Of a stretch of DNA of 64,000 bases, positions 7,533-14,846 are shown piece after piece. Source of the stretch: Kutzneria buriramensis (GTDB taxonomy: Bacteria; Actinomycetota; Actinomycetes; Mycobacteriales; Pseudonocardiaceae); the NCBI RefSeq assembly GCF_043575855.1, contig NZ_CP144375.1:3968001-4032000 (forward strand), written 5' to 3'. Made by a program: the position numbers and the translations under genes. The stretch's first letter is position 1. Every line of letters begins with the position of its first letter. The notes below the pieces were generated by a model. The model was not told where the DNA came from, searched no databases, and worked only from the letters and a program-made list of their open reading frames with translations.

Positions 7533-8756
7533 ATGGGGCACGTGGCGGCGGCCCGCTACCGCGATGTGTTCGCGGTCGGCGAGTTCCGCGCGCTGTGGCT
7601 GGCGCACGTCGCCTCGGTCGCCGGTGATCAGCTGGCCCGGGTGGCGGTCAGCGTGCTGGTGTTCGACCGCACGCACTCGCCGGCCCTGTCGGCGCTGGCC
7701 TACGCGGTGACATTCCTGCCCGATCTGCTCGGTGGTTCGATCCTCGCCGGCGTGGCCGACCGCTACTCGCGGCGCCTGGTGATGGTCACCGCCGACCTGG
7801 CGCGCGCCCTCCTCGTCGGCCTCCTCGCGTTACCGGGAATGCCGCTGGGCGTTCAGATCGGCGCGCTGTTCGTGGTGCAACTGCTGGCCGGACCGTTCAC
7901 GGCGGCGCGCAGCGCGGCCTTGCCGGAGATCCTTGACGGGGACCGCTTCACCGTCGGGGCCGGCGTGTTCAGCGGGACGTACCAACTGGCGCTGGTGCTC
8001 GGTTTCGGCGGCGGCGCGGCGGTGGTGACGGCGATCGGCGCGCAGGGGGCGCTGCTGGTAGACGCCGGCACGTTCGTGCTGTCGGCGGGCCTGATCGCCG
8101 CCGGAGTGTCGAGGCATCGACCGCCCGCGCAACGACCCGAGCGACGCAGGGCGTGGTGGTCGTCGCTGCGCGGCGGCATTGCGGCGATCGCCGCCCACCG
8201 CGAGGCCCGCGTGCTGCTCGCGATCGCCTGCCTCTGCGGCTTCTACGTGATCCCCGAGGGCCTGGCGGTCGCGTACGCCTCAAGGATCGGCGCCGGCACG
8301 GGCGGGGTGGGCTGGCTCCTCGCGGCCAACCCGGTGGGCACGGTGATCGGCGTCCTGCTGCTGAACAGGCTCAGCCCGGACCGCAAGCTGCGGTGCCTGG
8401 GCCCGCTCGCGATCGCCAGCAGCGCACTGCTCATCCCGACGGCGCTGGCGCCGGGCCTGGCCGTCACGGTGGGCCTGTGGGCGCTCAGCGGCATGGCGAC
8501 GGCCCATGACGCGATCACCAACGCGGCCTTCACCACCGCCGTGCCGGCGAGCGCCCGCGGCCAGGCCGTCGGGCTGGCCGTCGCCTGCCTGCGGGCAGCG
8601 CAGGGCGTCGGCATCGCGGTCGCCGGACTGCTCGCCCAGCTGATGCCGACCGAATGGGTGATAGGGCTCGCCGGTGGACTCGGCACGATCACCGGTTTGG
8701 CCGCCGCGGTGGCGTGGTCCCGGGTGGTCGGGCGGCGTCCCGCGGAAGCCGCGTGA
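7533..8756 (+). CDS. MFS transporter (MefA/drug-efflux-like)
   Basis: Twelve-segment major facilitator protein of 407 residues. The N-terminus (FRALWLAHVASVAGDQLARVAVSVLVFD) and the loop-2/3 motif GVADRYSRRLVMV are typical of the MefA-like branch of MFS exporters. Likely a proton-driven efflux pump for an unknown compound. Starts at ATG after a GGGGAGG site 5 bases upstream. It stands alone, with three micro-ORFs converging on its 3' end from the other strand. Confidence 0.85.
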   Translation: MGHVAAARYRDVFAVGEFRALWLAHVASVAGDQLARVAVSVLVFDRTHSPALSALAYAVTFLPDLLGGSILAGVADRYSRRLVMVTADLARALLVGLLALPGMPLGVQIGALFVVQLLAGPFTAARSAALPEILDGDRFTVGAGVFSGTYQLALVLGFGGGAAVVTAIGAQGALLVDAGTFVLSAGLIAAGVSRHRPPAQRPERRRAWWSSLRGGIAAIAAHREARVLLAIACLCGFYVIPEGLAVAYASRIGAGTGGVGWLLAANPVGTVIGVLLLNRLSPDRKLRCLGPLAIASSALLIPTALAPGLAVTVGLWALSGMATAHDAITNAAFTTAVPASARGQAVGLAVACLRAAQGVGIAVAGLLAQLMPTEWVIGLAGGLGTITGLAAAVAWSRVVGRRPAEAA

Positions 8757-8758
8757 TC

Positions 8759-8785
8759 TCATGCCGCCCAGTTGTTGTCACGCAT
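8759..8785 (-). CDS. Micro-ORF 3: octapeptide MRDNNWAA
   Basis: A 9-codon frame (ATG to TGA) coding for MRDNNWAA. An exact AAGGAGGTGG ribosome site lies 6 bases upstream of the ATG (minus strand, 8801-8792), the same sequence and spacing as for micro-ORF 1. It shares the RDNNW unit with the two 12-residue micro-ORFs upstream and ends 3 bases before the MFS gene on the other strand. No known family; could be a peptide precursor or signal. Confidence 0.55.
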   Translation of the reverse strand: MRDNNWAA

Positions 8786-8960
8786 TGCCGGCCACCTCCT
8801 TATTTTTCGAACTGCTTTTCGAGAATTGTCGGTCAGCGCCAGTTGTTGTCACGCCAGTTGTTGTCACGCACGCCGCACACCGCCTCTCCGATCTCGAATA
8901 CCCCGCCTGACCTGGGAGAACCGGTCAGCGCCAGTTGTTGTCACGCCAGTTGTTGTCGCG
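8768..8960. repeat. Five copies of 15-mer CCAGTTGTTGTCACG
   Basis: The unit occurs at 8768, 8839, 8854, 8931 and 8946 (last copy with one change). Copies 2-3 and 4-5 are tandem pairs, each preceded by GGTCAGCG. On the minus strand each unit reads as codons for R-D-N-N-W inside the micro-ORFs. Part of the 376-base gap between the MFS and GGDEF genes, which otherwise holds no gene. Confidence 0.8.
8833..8871 (-). CDS. Micro-ORF 2: dodecapeptide with two RDNNW units
   Basis: GTG-started frame coding for MRDNNWRDNNWR then TGA, identical in protein to micro-ORF 1. The upstream site is weaker (GGAGAGG, about 11-14 bases before the GTG); another in-frame GTG lies 9 bases upstream (8880) and would add three residues (M-C-G before the second start). 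It lies 53 bases after micro-ORF 1 and 47 before micro-ORF 3, in the same direction. Confidence 0.5.
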   Translation of the reverse strand: MRDNNWRDNNWR

Positions 8961-8963
8961 CAC
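8925..8963 (-). CDS. Micro-ORF 1: dodecapeptide with two RDNNW units
   Basis: GTG-started frame coding for MRDNNWRDNNWR then TGA. A perfect AAGGAGGTGG site lies 6 bases upstream (minus strand, 8979-8970). An ATG at 8969 is in frame but too close to that site, so the GTG is preferred, matching the layout of micro-ORF 3. First in a row of three such frames, divergent from a diguanylate cyclase gene. Codon-level agreement (GAC AAC AAC TGG) is shared by all units. Confidence 0.55.
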   Translation of the reverse strand: MRDNNWRDNNWR

Positions 8964-9132
8964 GGTCATCCACCTCCTTCAGAGGGCTTAACGAGTTCGG
9001 CCAAGCGGGCGGTTTTCGGCCCGCGGCACCATCTTCGCCCGCCATTCCGGCCACATATGGTGCCAGTTTGGTTACGGTGGACATCTCGGCCGTGCCCCGG
9101 CGGCCCCGTCGTTTCCGGCAAGGTGAGGCACG

Positions 9133-10452
9133 GTGCGGACCCTGATCGCTGCGCCTTGGCACTGGGTGCGGTCCTGGCCGTTGTGGCAGGCCCCACGCCA
9201 CGTCGTCGCGTTCGTGCTCATGGTCGAGGCGGTCGCGATCGCCGCCGCGACGGGCACCGCGTTCCTGATGCCGGTCCGCACCTCGGACCTGATCTACGCC
9301 GGCATGCTCACCGCCGGCGCGTGGCTGCACATCGAGGGCGTCCGGCCGACCGAGCGGCAGCGCGAGCGCGGGGCGGGCGCCGGCCCGTACCTGGACACGA
9401 AGGCCGTCTGGTCGGTCGCGGGCGCGCTGATCCTGCCGCCGCTGCTGGCCTCCGCGCTGGTCGTCGTGACCTACACGATCGCGTGGCTGCGCATCTGGCC
9501 CCGGCAGCGCCCGCTGAACCTGTTCCGCTGGGTCTTCTCGTGCGCGACGGTCCTGCTGGGCACGCAGGCGGCCATCGCCGTGCTGGCGCTGGGCCTGCCG
9601 AGCTACCCCGGCCTGCCCCGGCCGACCTGGGCCGGCTTCGCCGACCTGGCGGTGATCGCGGCCGCGTTCTGCCTGCGCTGGCTGCTCAACTACGGCCTGG
9701 TCGTCACCGCGATCCTGATCTCCGCGCCGAACACGCGGCTCTCCAAGGTGTTGGAGAACTTCCACGAGCAGTCTCAGGAGGTCGGGGCCTACGCGTTCGG
9801 GCTGCTGGCCGCCGCGCTGGCCGTGACGAGCCCGCCGCTGCTGCTGGCGGTGGTCGTCGGCGTCGTCACCGTGCACCGCGGCCTGCTGCTGCACCAGTTC
9901 CGGACCGCCGCCCGCACGGACGCCAAGACCGGCTTCTACACCCTGGACTGGTGGTACCAGGAGGCGCGCCGGGCGCTGGAGCGGGCCAAGGTGCACGACG
10001 CCACGCTGGCGGTGCTGATCGCCGACCTGGACCACTTCAAGCAGGTCAACGACACGTACGGGCACATCGGCGGCGACCGGGCGCTGGAGGCCGTCGCCAA
10101 GGCGTTGCAGACCGAGGTCCGGGACTACGACATCGTCGGGCGGTGGGGCGGCGAGGAGTTCATCGCGCTGCTCATCGACGTCGACGAGGAGCGGACCCGG
10201 GCCATCGCCGAGCGCATCCGGGAACGCATCCGCTCGCTGACCGTGGCGCTGGACGAGGACGACGACCCGGTGGTCATCGGCAACCTGTCGATCTCCATCG
10301 GCGCGGCGCTCATCCCCCACGACAGCAGCGACACCATCGACGAGGCGATCCGCGCCGCCGACGCCGCCCTGTACGCGGTCAAGGCCGCCGGCCGCAACCG
10401 GGTCAAGCTGACCCACCTCGTGCCGCAGCAGGCCGGGCCGGCCACGGCGTAG
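9133..10452 (+). CDS. Membrane diguanylate cyclase (GGDEF domain)
   Basis: Makes cyclic di-GMP from two GTP. 439 residues: a membrane-bound N-terminal sensor region with about six to eight hydrophobic segments (to roughly residue 255), then a GGDEF domain with an intact active site GGEEF at 339-343 and the upstream metal-binding DLDHFKQVNDTYGH. No EAL domain. The GTG start follows AAGGTGAGG by about 5 bases. It is divergent from the RDNNW micro-ORFs and convergent with the sigma/anti-sigma-like operon, only 3 bases away. Confidence 0.9.
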   Translation: MRTLIAAPWHWVRSWPLWQAPRHVVAFVLMVEAVAIAAATGTAFLMPVRTSDLIYAGMLTAGAWLHIEGVRPTERQRERGAGAGPYLDTKAVWSVAGALILPPLLASALVVVTYTIAWLRIWPRQRPLNLFRWVFSCATVLLGTQAAIAVLALGLPSYPGLPRPTWAGFADLAVIAAAFCLRWLLNYGLVVTAILISAPNTRLSKVLENFHEQSQEVGAYAFGLLAAALAVTSPPLLLAVVVGVVTVHRGLLLHQFRTAARTDAKTGFYTLDWWYQEARRALERAKVHDATLAVLIADLDHFKQVNDTYGHIGGDRALEAVAKALQTEVRDYDIVGRWGGEEFIALLIDVDEERTRAIAERIRERIRSLTVALDEDDDPVVIGNLSISIGAALIPHDSSDTIDEAIRAADAALYAVKAAGRNRVKLTHLVPQQAGPATA

Positions 10453-10455
10453 CGG

Positions 10456-11157
10456 TCAGGACCGCAGCGGGCCCACCAGGACCTGCCCGGTGTTCAGCGT
10501 GACGCGCACGGAGTTGGTGTTGGGCTGGTTGCTGTCCTCGGGGATGCTGGTCCGGACGATGAAGACGCCGTCCTGCACGATGGCCTGCCGCACGGAGTTG
10601 TCCGGCCCCAGCAGCTCCAGGGACTTCACGTTGCTGGCCACGATGCCGAAGTGGATCGACTCCTGCGGATGGTTGGCGGCCGCCGGGTAGTTCATGGAGT
10701 CGAAGTACAGGTACGGATGCGCGGCGGTGAGCTTGCTGTAGTCCGCGCGCGTGGTGGGGCCGCCCATGACGCCCACGCGCTGGCCGGTCTCGATGGCACA
10801 GACCGCGGCGGACACGGTGTTGCGGATGACCAGGAAGCTGTCCGTGGCGTCGACGTCGATCCGCGCCGCGGGCCGCCAGCTCGTCGGATCGGGCAGGCCG
10901 CCGTCGGCGTGGGCGCACTGCAGGGCGATCTGCGCGTCGCCGCCGGACGCCGTGCCGACCTGCGAGCCGCGCAGCTGTGGGATCACGAACACCGCGGCGA
11001 GGGCGAGCACGACCACCGACGCGGCCACCGCCAGCGGCGCGCGCATCGACCGGAACCGGCTGGCCGGGGCCTCGGCCTCCAGCTGCGGCTCCAGCTCGGC
11101 CCACATCCGGTCCCGCAGGGCCTCGGGCATTCGTTGGCGCTCCGGCAGCTCGTCCAT
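10456..11157 (-). CDS. Membrane-anchored sigma-partner protein with extracytoplasmic domain
   Basis: Protein of 233 residues: short cytoplasmic N-terminus (1-38), one transmembrane helix (about 42-62) and an outer domain. The ATG overlaps the sigma-factor stop (TGATG) behind GGAGG, so the two are coupled. Position and topology suggest an anti-sigma or CU-type partner, but no HxxxCxxC zinc motif is present. The outer domain is clearly paralogous to the secreted protein at 11892-12497 (shared DPT-x-WRPAARI-x-VDA, F-LVIRN, S-MNY, ESIHFGI, VRVTL-x-x-GQV), with two conserved Cys. Confidence 0.65.
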   Translation of the reverse strand: MDELPERQRMPEALRDRMWAELEPQLEAEAPASRFRSMRAPLAVAASVVVLALAAVFVIPQLRGSQVGTASGGDAQIALQCAHADGGLPDPTSWRPAARIDVDATDSFLVIRNTVSAAVCAIETGQRVGVMGGPTTRADYSKLTAAHPYLYFDSMNYPAAANHPQESIHFGIVASNVKSLELLGPDNSVRQAIVQDGVFIVRTSIPEDSNQPNTNSVRVTLNTGQVLVGPLRS

Positions 11158-11795
11158 CACCCCTCCTCCAGAGCTGGCACGTCGATGGTGTCACTCAACA
11201 CGCCGCGCAGTCGGCTGCGGGCCCGGGAGATCCGCGCCCGCACGCTGACCTCGGCGATGCCGAGCGCCTCGGCGGCGTCGGCCGTGGACAGCTCGCCGAG
11301 CAGGCACAGCTCGACCGCCTGGCGCTCGGCCTTGGGCAGCTTGGTGACGGCGTCGAGCACAGTCCGCAGCTTGCCCTGGGCGTCGATCTGGTCGACCACG
11401 TCGTCCGCGTGATCGCGGGTGGTGTCGTTGAGGGGCAGGCGGGTCAGCACGCGGGAGAACCGGCCCTGCCGGCGGTACTCGTGGCGGGCCAGGTTGCTGG
11501 CCACGGTGTACAGCCACGGCCGCGCGCTGGAGTTGACCAGCGTCATGTCGCCCAGCCGACGCCAGGCGGCCAGGAAGGTGGCGGACGTGAGGTCCTCGGC
11601 CACCGACCACGACCCGGTCAGCCGGTACGCGTAGTTCCAGACGGCCTCGGCGTGCCGGCGGAACAGCTCGCCGAACGCGGCGCGGTCGCCGTGCGCCGCC
11701 TCCTGCCACAGGGCCTGGTCGTCGCACAGCGAAAACGCCGGGTGGTCGTCCCCGGCGTCCGTCCCCGGTCGCCGCAACCGCTCTCCAACCGTCAT
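11157..11795 (-). CDS. ECF-type RNA polymerase sigma factor
   Basis: Sigma factor of 212 residues with region 2 (ALWQEAAHGDRAAFGELFRRHAEAVWNYAYRLTG, then AEDLTSATFLAAW) and region 4 (KLPKAERQAVELCLLGELSTADAAEALG, then VRARISRARSRLR). Directs transcription of a small regulon. The ATG at 11795 is chosen over a longer frame that runs through an upstream promoter-like block. Followed at once by its membrane partner. The same block precedes the secreted paralogue gene at 12497, suggesting a common, perhaps self-driven, control. Confidence 0.88.
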   Translation of the reverse strand: MTVGERLRRPGTDAGDDHPAFSLCDDQALWQEAAHGDRAAFGELFRRHAEAVWNYAYRLTGSWSVAEDLTSATFLAAWRRLGDMTLVNSSARPWLYTVASNLARHEYRRQGRFSRVLTRLPLNDTTRDHADDVVDQIDAQGKLRTVLDAVTKLPKAERQAVELCLLGELSTADAAEALGIAEVSVRARISRARSRLRGVLSDTIDVPALEEG

Positions 11796-11805
11796 CACAC
11801 CAGGG

Positions 11806-11833
11806 GTGTTCCCGGTCGCCCGGCGCGCGTTGC
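11806..11833 (-). promoter_or_regulatory. Promoter-like block upstream of ECF sigma gene
   Basis: GCAACGC-N13-GGGAACAC, 10 bases before the sigma ATG. The same two words with the same 13-base gap occur upstream of the secreted paralogue (12505-12532). It may be a shared ECF promoter giving a very short leader; which word is the -35 cannot be settled by eye. Confidence 0.45.
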
Positions 11834-11891
11834 ATCGCCGCCGGGGCGTCCCGGCCGTGCCCGGTGCGCGCGGCACGGCCGGGCTCGGAGT

Positions 11892-12497
11892 TTAGCCGCG
11901 GAACGGCCCGGTGATGACCTGGCCGTTGGTGAGCGTCACTCGGACGTGGTTGGTGGTGGCCTGGTCGCTGTCCTCGCCGAACGGCGTGCGCACGACGAAG
12001 GTGCCGTCCTTGACGTCGGCGTCCCGTACGGACTTGTCGGGGCCCACCAGGGACACGGACTTCACGTCGGCGGTGGTGATTCCGAAGTGGATGGACTCCG
12101 CCGGGTGGGTCTTGTCGGCGAGGTAGTTCATCGAGCTGAGGTAGTCGAACGGCCGTGCGGCGGTGAGCTTGCCGTAGACGTGCCGGGTCTCGACGCCGCC
12201 CATGATGCCGGTGCCGTGGCCGTCTTCGACGGTGCAGATCGCGGCCAGCTTGTCGTTGCGGATCACCAAGAAGCCGTGGCGAGCGTCCACAGTGATCCTC
12301 GCGGCCGGCCGCCAGGTGGTCGGGTCCGGCACGTGGCCGTCGGCCTGGACGCACTCCTGAGCGGTCTTCGCGTCACCGGTGGCGGCGATCGTGGTGCCGG
12401 TGCCGGGGTCCGCGGCGAGGGCGATGCCGCTGCCGGCGGCGAGCAAGCCGATCGCGGCTGCGGCGGACAGGGCCATGGTCAGCTTCGTCGTGGTCAT
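11892..12497 (-). CDS. Secreted paralogue of the sigma-partner outer domain
   Basis: Protein of 201 residues with a clear Sec signal peptide (residues 1-29, ending ALA-ADP). The mature part is the same domain as the outer region of the membrane protein at 10456-11157, including DPTTWRPAARI, HGFLVIRN, SSMNY and ESIHFGI, with two matching Cys. Likely exported and perhaps a ligand, mimic or substrate in the same signalling system (inference). No enzyme motif is visible. It is read in the same direction as, and upstream of, the sigma gene. Confidence 0.7.
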   Translation of the reverse strand: MTTTKLTMALSAAAAIGLLAAGSGIALAADPGTGTTIAATGDAKTAQECVQADGHVPDPTTWRPAARITVDARHGFLVIRNDKLAAICTVEDGHGTGIMGGVETRHVYGKLTAARPFDYLSSMNYLADKTHPAESIHFGITTADVKSVSLVGPDKSVRDADVKDGTFVVRTPFGEDSDQATTNHVRVTLTNGQVITGPFRG

Positions 12498-12504
12498 GCC
12501 CGGT

Positions 12505-12532
12505 GTGTTCCCGGCCGGTCCGCCGGCGTTGC
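12505..12532 (-). promoter_or_regulatory. Promoter-like block upstream of secreted paralogue
   Basis: GCAACGC-N13-GGGAACAC, 7 bases before the ATG at 12497, matching in both words and in spacing the block ahead of the ECF sigma gene at 11806-11833. Confidence 0.45.
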
Positions 12533-12544
12533 GAATGACCTGCG

Positions 12545-13414
12545 TCACGTGCCGGACTGGGAGGCGGCGGCGTGCTTGCCGAGCTGGTGCAACGTCAGCA
12601 GGTTCTGCGGCGGCCGCTCCAGCACGACGCGCCTCGTGCTCACGAGATCGCCGTCCACGTGCAGCAGCTCGCCGGGCCGCAGCGGCTGCCAGCCCGGGTC
12701 CTCGTCCATCCGCTCGCTGGCCACGACGACCGCCGGACAGCCGGACAGGTCGCCGGAACGGGCCCGGATCCGGCCAGCGGCGCTCGCGTGCTCCAGGTGC
12801 CGGCCGCCGTGCGGACCGCCGGCGGCGCGCCGGAGCACGAACAGGTAGTGCGTGTCGGGGTAGCGCAGCGCCCACAGCCCGGTCGGCGTGGTCAGCACGA
12901 GGTTGATCGCGTAGACCGGCAGGTTGTCGGCCACCCACTGGGCCGCGGTGGCGATCGCCGCGCCGACGTCGCCGCCGTTGTCGTCGATGTGCTTGGTGAT
13001 CAGCGCGAAGAACCGCTCCGAGTCGGTGTCGCCGGCCACCAGGTCCCGGTGGTCGCCGAGCTCGGCCTCCAGCGCCGGCAGGTCCTGGATGACGCCGTTG
13101 TGCGCGAACAGCCGGCCGCCCTGCTCGAACGGGTGGGTGTTGCGCGGGTCCAGGCCGCCCGTGGAGGCGTACCGGATGTGGGCGAGGAACGTGGTCGACT
13201 CCCGCTGCTTGGCCTCGCGGGCGAACTCCTCGTCCCGGTATGCGGCCAGCGGCTGCTTCTCCACCACCGGCGTGCCGTCCTCGGCGAAGGTGCCCAGGCC
13301 CGTGCCGTCGGGTTCGCGGCGGCTCTGCCGGGCCAGGCTGTCGGGGGCTTCGAGCAGCCAGAACGTGGCGTGCACCCGCTGCGGCGCGGCCGTCATCCCG
13401 AACAAGCGACACAT
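12545..13414 (-). CDS. Class II glutamine amidotransferase (EgtC-like)
   Basis: Ntn-type amidotransferase of 289 residues. The nucleophile is Cys2 directly after the start Met (MCRLFG), and the family motifs AHIRYAS, NTHPF and FAHNG, with Asp in DTDSERFF, are all present. The start at 13414 is fixed by the need for Cys2 and by a GGAAGGGA site upstream; a longer frame exists but is not used. EgtC removes glutamate from an ergothioneine intermediate, but no other ergothioneine gene is nearby, so the exact substrate is open. Confidence 0.82.
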   Translation of the reverse strand: MCRLFGMTAAPQRVHATFWLLEAPDSLARQSRREPDGTGLGTFAEDGTPVVEKQPLAAYRDEEFAREAKQRESTTFLAHIRYASTGGLDPRNTHPFEQGGRLFAHNGVIQDLPALEAELGDHRDLVAGDTDSERFFALITKHIDDNGGDVGAAIATAAQWVADNLPVYAINLVLTTPTGLWALRYPDTHYLFVLRRAAGGPHGGRHLEHASAAGRIRARSGDLSGCPAVVVASERMDEDPGWQPLRPGELLHVDGDLVSTRRVVLERPPQNLLTLHQLGKHAAASQSGT

Positions 13415-13515
13415 CGGCGGACATCCCTTCCGGTGCTGGCTCGAACCCCCAGTCAACCGCCGCCCCGGCATCCGCGCGAGGGGCCGGGGTCAGCCCCAGG
13501 GGGTGCCGGAGTAGC

Positions 13516-14151
13516 TCAGGCGCCCCGCCGCCGGACGAGCTGCACGACCTTGCGGATCACCGGCAGCAGCAGCCAGCACAGCTCGGCGAGGTTCGTCACG
13601 AAGGCGACCGGAATCGACACCAGGAACATCACGATCACCGCGATCATGAAGTCCGTCTGCTCGGTGACCACGTCGGCCGGGGTAGCGGGCTTGAGCAGGC
13701 CGCCGCGGCGCACGCCGCCGAAGGCCAGCACCAGGAACAAGCCCGCCAGCGCCTGGTCGACGGCGTAGACGACGAACTGCACCTGGAAGGCGTCGGCCTC
13801 GCTGGTCAGCAGCTTGGTGGTGAACGGCATCAGCACGATCATCAGCAGCCACAGCAGGTTCCACCGGATCACCTGGCCCTGGAGGCCGCTCACGTACCGA
13901 AACAGCCGCTGGTGGATCAGCCAGTGCATGGCCACCGCGGCGAAGCTGATCAGGAACGCGATGTACTCGGCGGAGTGCGCGCCCAGGAACTGGAGCACGC
14001 CGGCGTTGCCGTGCACGTCGCCGGTCGGCGTCGGCAGCTCCAGCGCCAGCAGCGTGAGGGCGATGGCGATCACGGCGTCCGAGAAGTAGATCAACCGTTC
14101 CGGGGCGCCGGCCTCGGCGGGCGCCTGCGGGCGCGCAGCAGTCTCGGACAT
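13516..14151 (-). CDS. TMEM175-family potassium channel-like protein (DUF1211)
   Basis: Membrane protein of 211 residues with the diagnostic first-helix sequence RLIYFSDAVIAIALTLLALEL (residues 19-39, R-x-x-x-FSD). About six hydrophobic segments. Bacterial TMEM175 proteins are tetrameric K+ channels. Divergent from the PadR gene with a 169-base gap holding a direct repeat, so the two may be linked in control. Confidence 0.85.
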   Translation of the reverse strand: MSETAARPQAPAEAGAPERLIYFSDAVIAIALTLLALELPTPTGDVHGNAGVLQFLGAHSAEYIAFLISFAAVAMHWLIHQRLFRYVSGLQGQVIRWNLLWLLMIVLMPFTTKLLTSEADAFQVQFVVYAVDQALAGLFLVLAFGGVRRGGLLKPATPADVVTEQTDFMIAVIVMFLVSIPVAFVTNLAELCWLLLPVIRKVVQLVRRRGA

Positions 14152-14204
14152 CCACTGTTCCTTTCGGGGAAGCCACGCGCGGGCTCCGCGCGACAGTCCG
14201 TCAT

Positions 14205-14228
14205 TAGACGGTCCAAAAGTAGACGGTC
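14205..14228. promoter_or_regulatory. Direct repeat TAGACGGTC, possible PadR operator
   Basis: TAGACGGTC occurs at 14205-14213 and 14220-14228, a 15-base period, in the gap between the TMEM175-like and PadR genes. Possible regulator site; weak evidence. Confidence 0.35.
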
Positions 14229-14320
14229 AATGTCGAACCAGTCAAGATAGAAAGGTATAGGGTTGGATGGTCAAACTCGGACATCGGGGCCGAACCCGTC
14301 AGCGAGGGAAGGGGTGCCGG

Positions 14321-14842
14321 ATGAGCCTGCGGCACGCGCCGATCGGCCTGCTGCGCGAGGGCCCGGCCAGCGGCTACGACCTGATCCAGATCTTCACCGC
14401 GTCGCTGGGGACGGTCTGGCCGGCGACGAGGAGCCAGATCTACACCGAGCCGGCCAGGCTCGCCGACGCCGGCCTGGTCACCGTCACGGCGCGGGGTCCC
14501 CGCGGCCGCAAGGAGTACGCGCCGACCGCGACCGGATTGGCCGAGCTGCGACGCTGGCTGCTGGCGACCACGCCCGAGGCGCATCCGCGCAGCGAGCTCC
14601 TGCTGCGCGTGTTCCTCCTCGGCGGCGTCACCCGCGGCCAGGTCCGGGACTACCTGGGCTGGGTGCGGGCACGCGCCGAGGAGGACGTCATCGCGCTGGG
14701 CATCCTCCACGACACCATCGACTGGGGCGACGGCGAGACCGACCTGCTGCTCTACGGGCGGCTCGTGCTGGAGTTCGGCCGGCGCCTGTCGGAGCTCACC
14801 CGGGACTGGACCGACTGGGCCACCGAGCAGATCATCGGCTGA
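14321..14842 (+). CDS. PadR-family transcription regulator
   Basis: Protein of 173 residues with the PadR winged helix: LRHAPIGLLREGPASGYDLIQIF, then TRSQIYTEPARLADAGLVT and GRKEYAPTATGLAELRRWL, followed by a C-terminal helical dimer domain. The ATG at 14321 is chosen because GAGGGAAGGGG lies just upstream. It converges with the ABC exporter operon (4-base gap), a common target of PadR repressors, although they do not share a promoter. Confidence 0.87.
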   Translation: MSLRHAPIGLLREGPASGYDLIQIFTASLGTVWPATRSQIYTEPARLADAGLVTVTARGPRGRKEYAPTATGLAELRRWLLATTPEAHPRSELLLRVFLLGGVTRGQVRDYLGWVRARAEEDVIALGILHDTIDWGDGETDLLLYGRLVLEFGRRLSELTRDWTDWATEQIIG

Positions 14843-14846
14843 GCCG

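Noticed and set aside
8768..8960. CRISPR-like array
   Set aside because: Units are 15 bases, partly tandem without spacers, and read as coding triplets with stops; no cas genes.
8941..9084. A 47-codon minus-strand frame (MSTVTKLAPYVAG…) ending inside micro-ORF 1, a candidate peptide precursor
   Set aside because: Third codon positions are poor in G/C for this genome, it contains a TTA codon, it lacks a good ribosome site, and it is the tail of a long antisense frame opposite the GGDEF gene. More likely the leader region of the micro-ORFs.
10456..11157. Classical zinc-type anti-sigma factor
   Set aside because: No HxxxCxxC motif in the short cytoplasmic part; only position and topology support an anti-sigma role.
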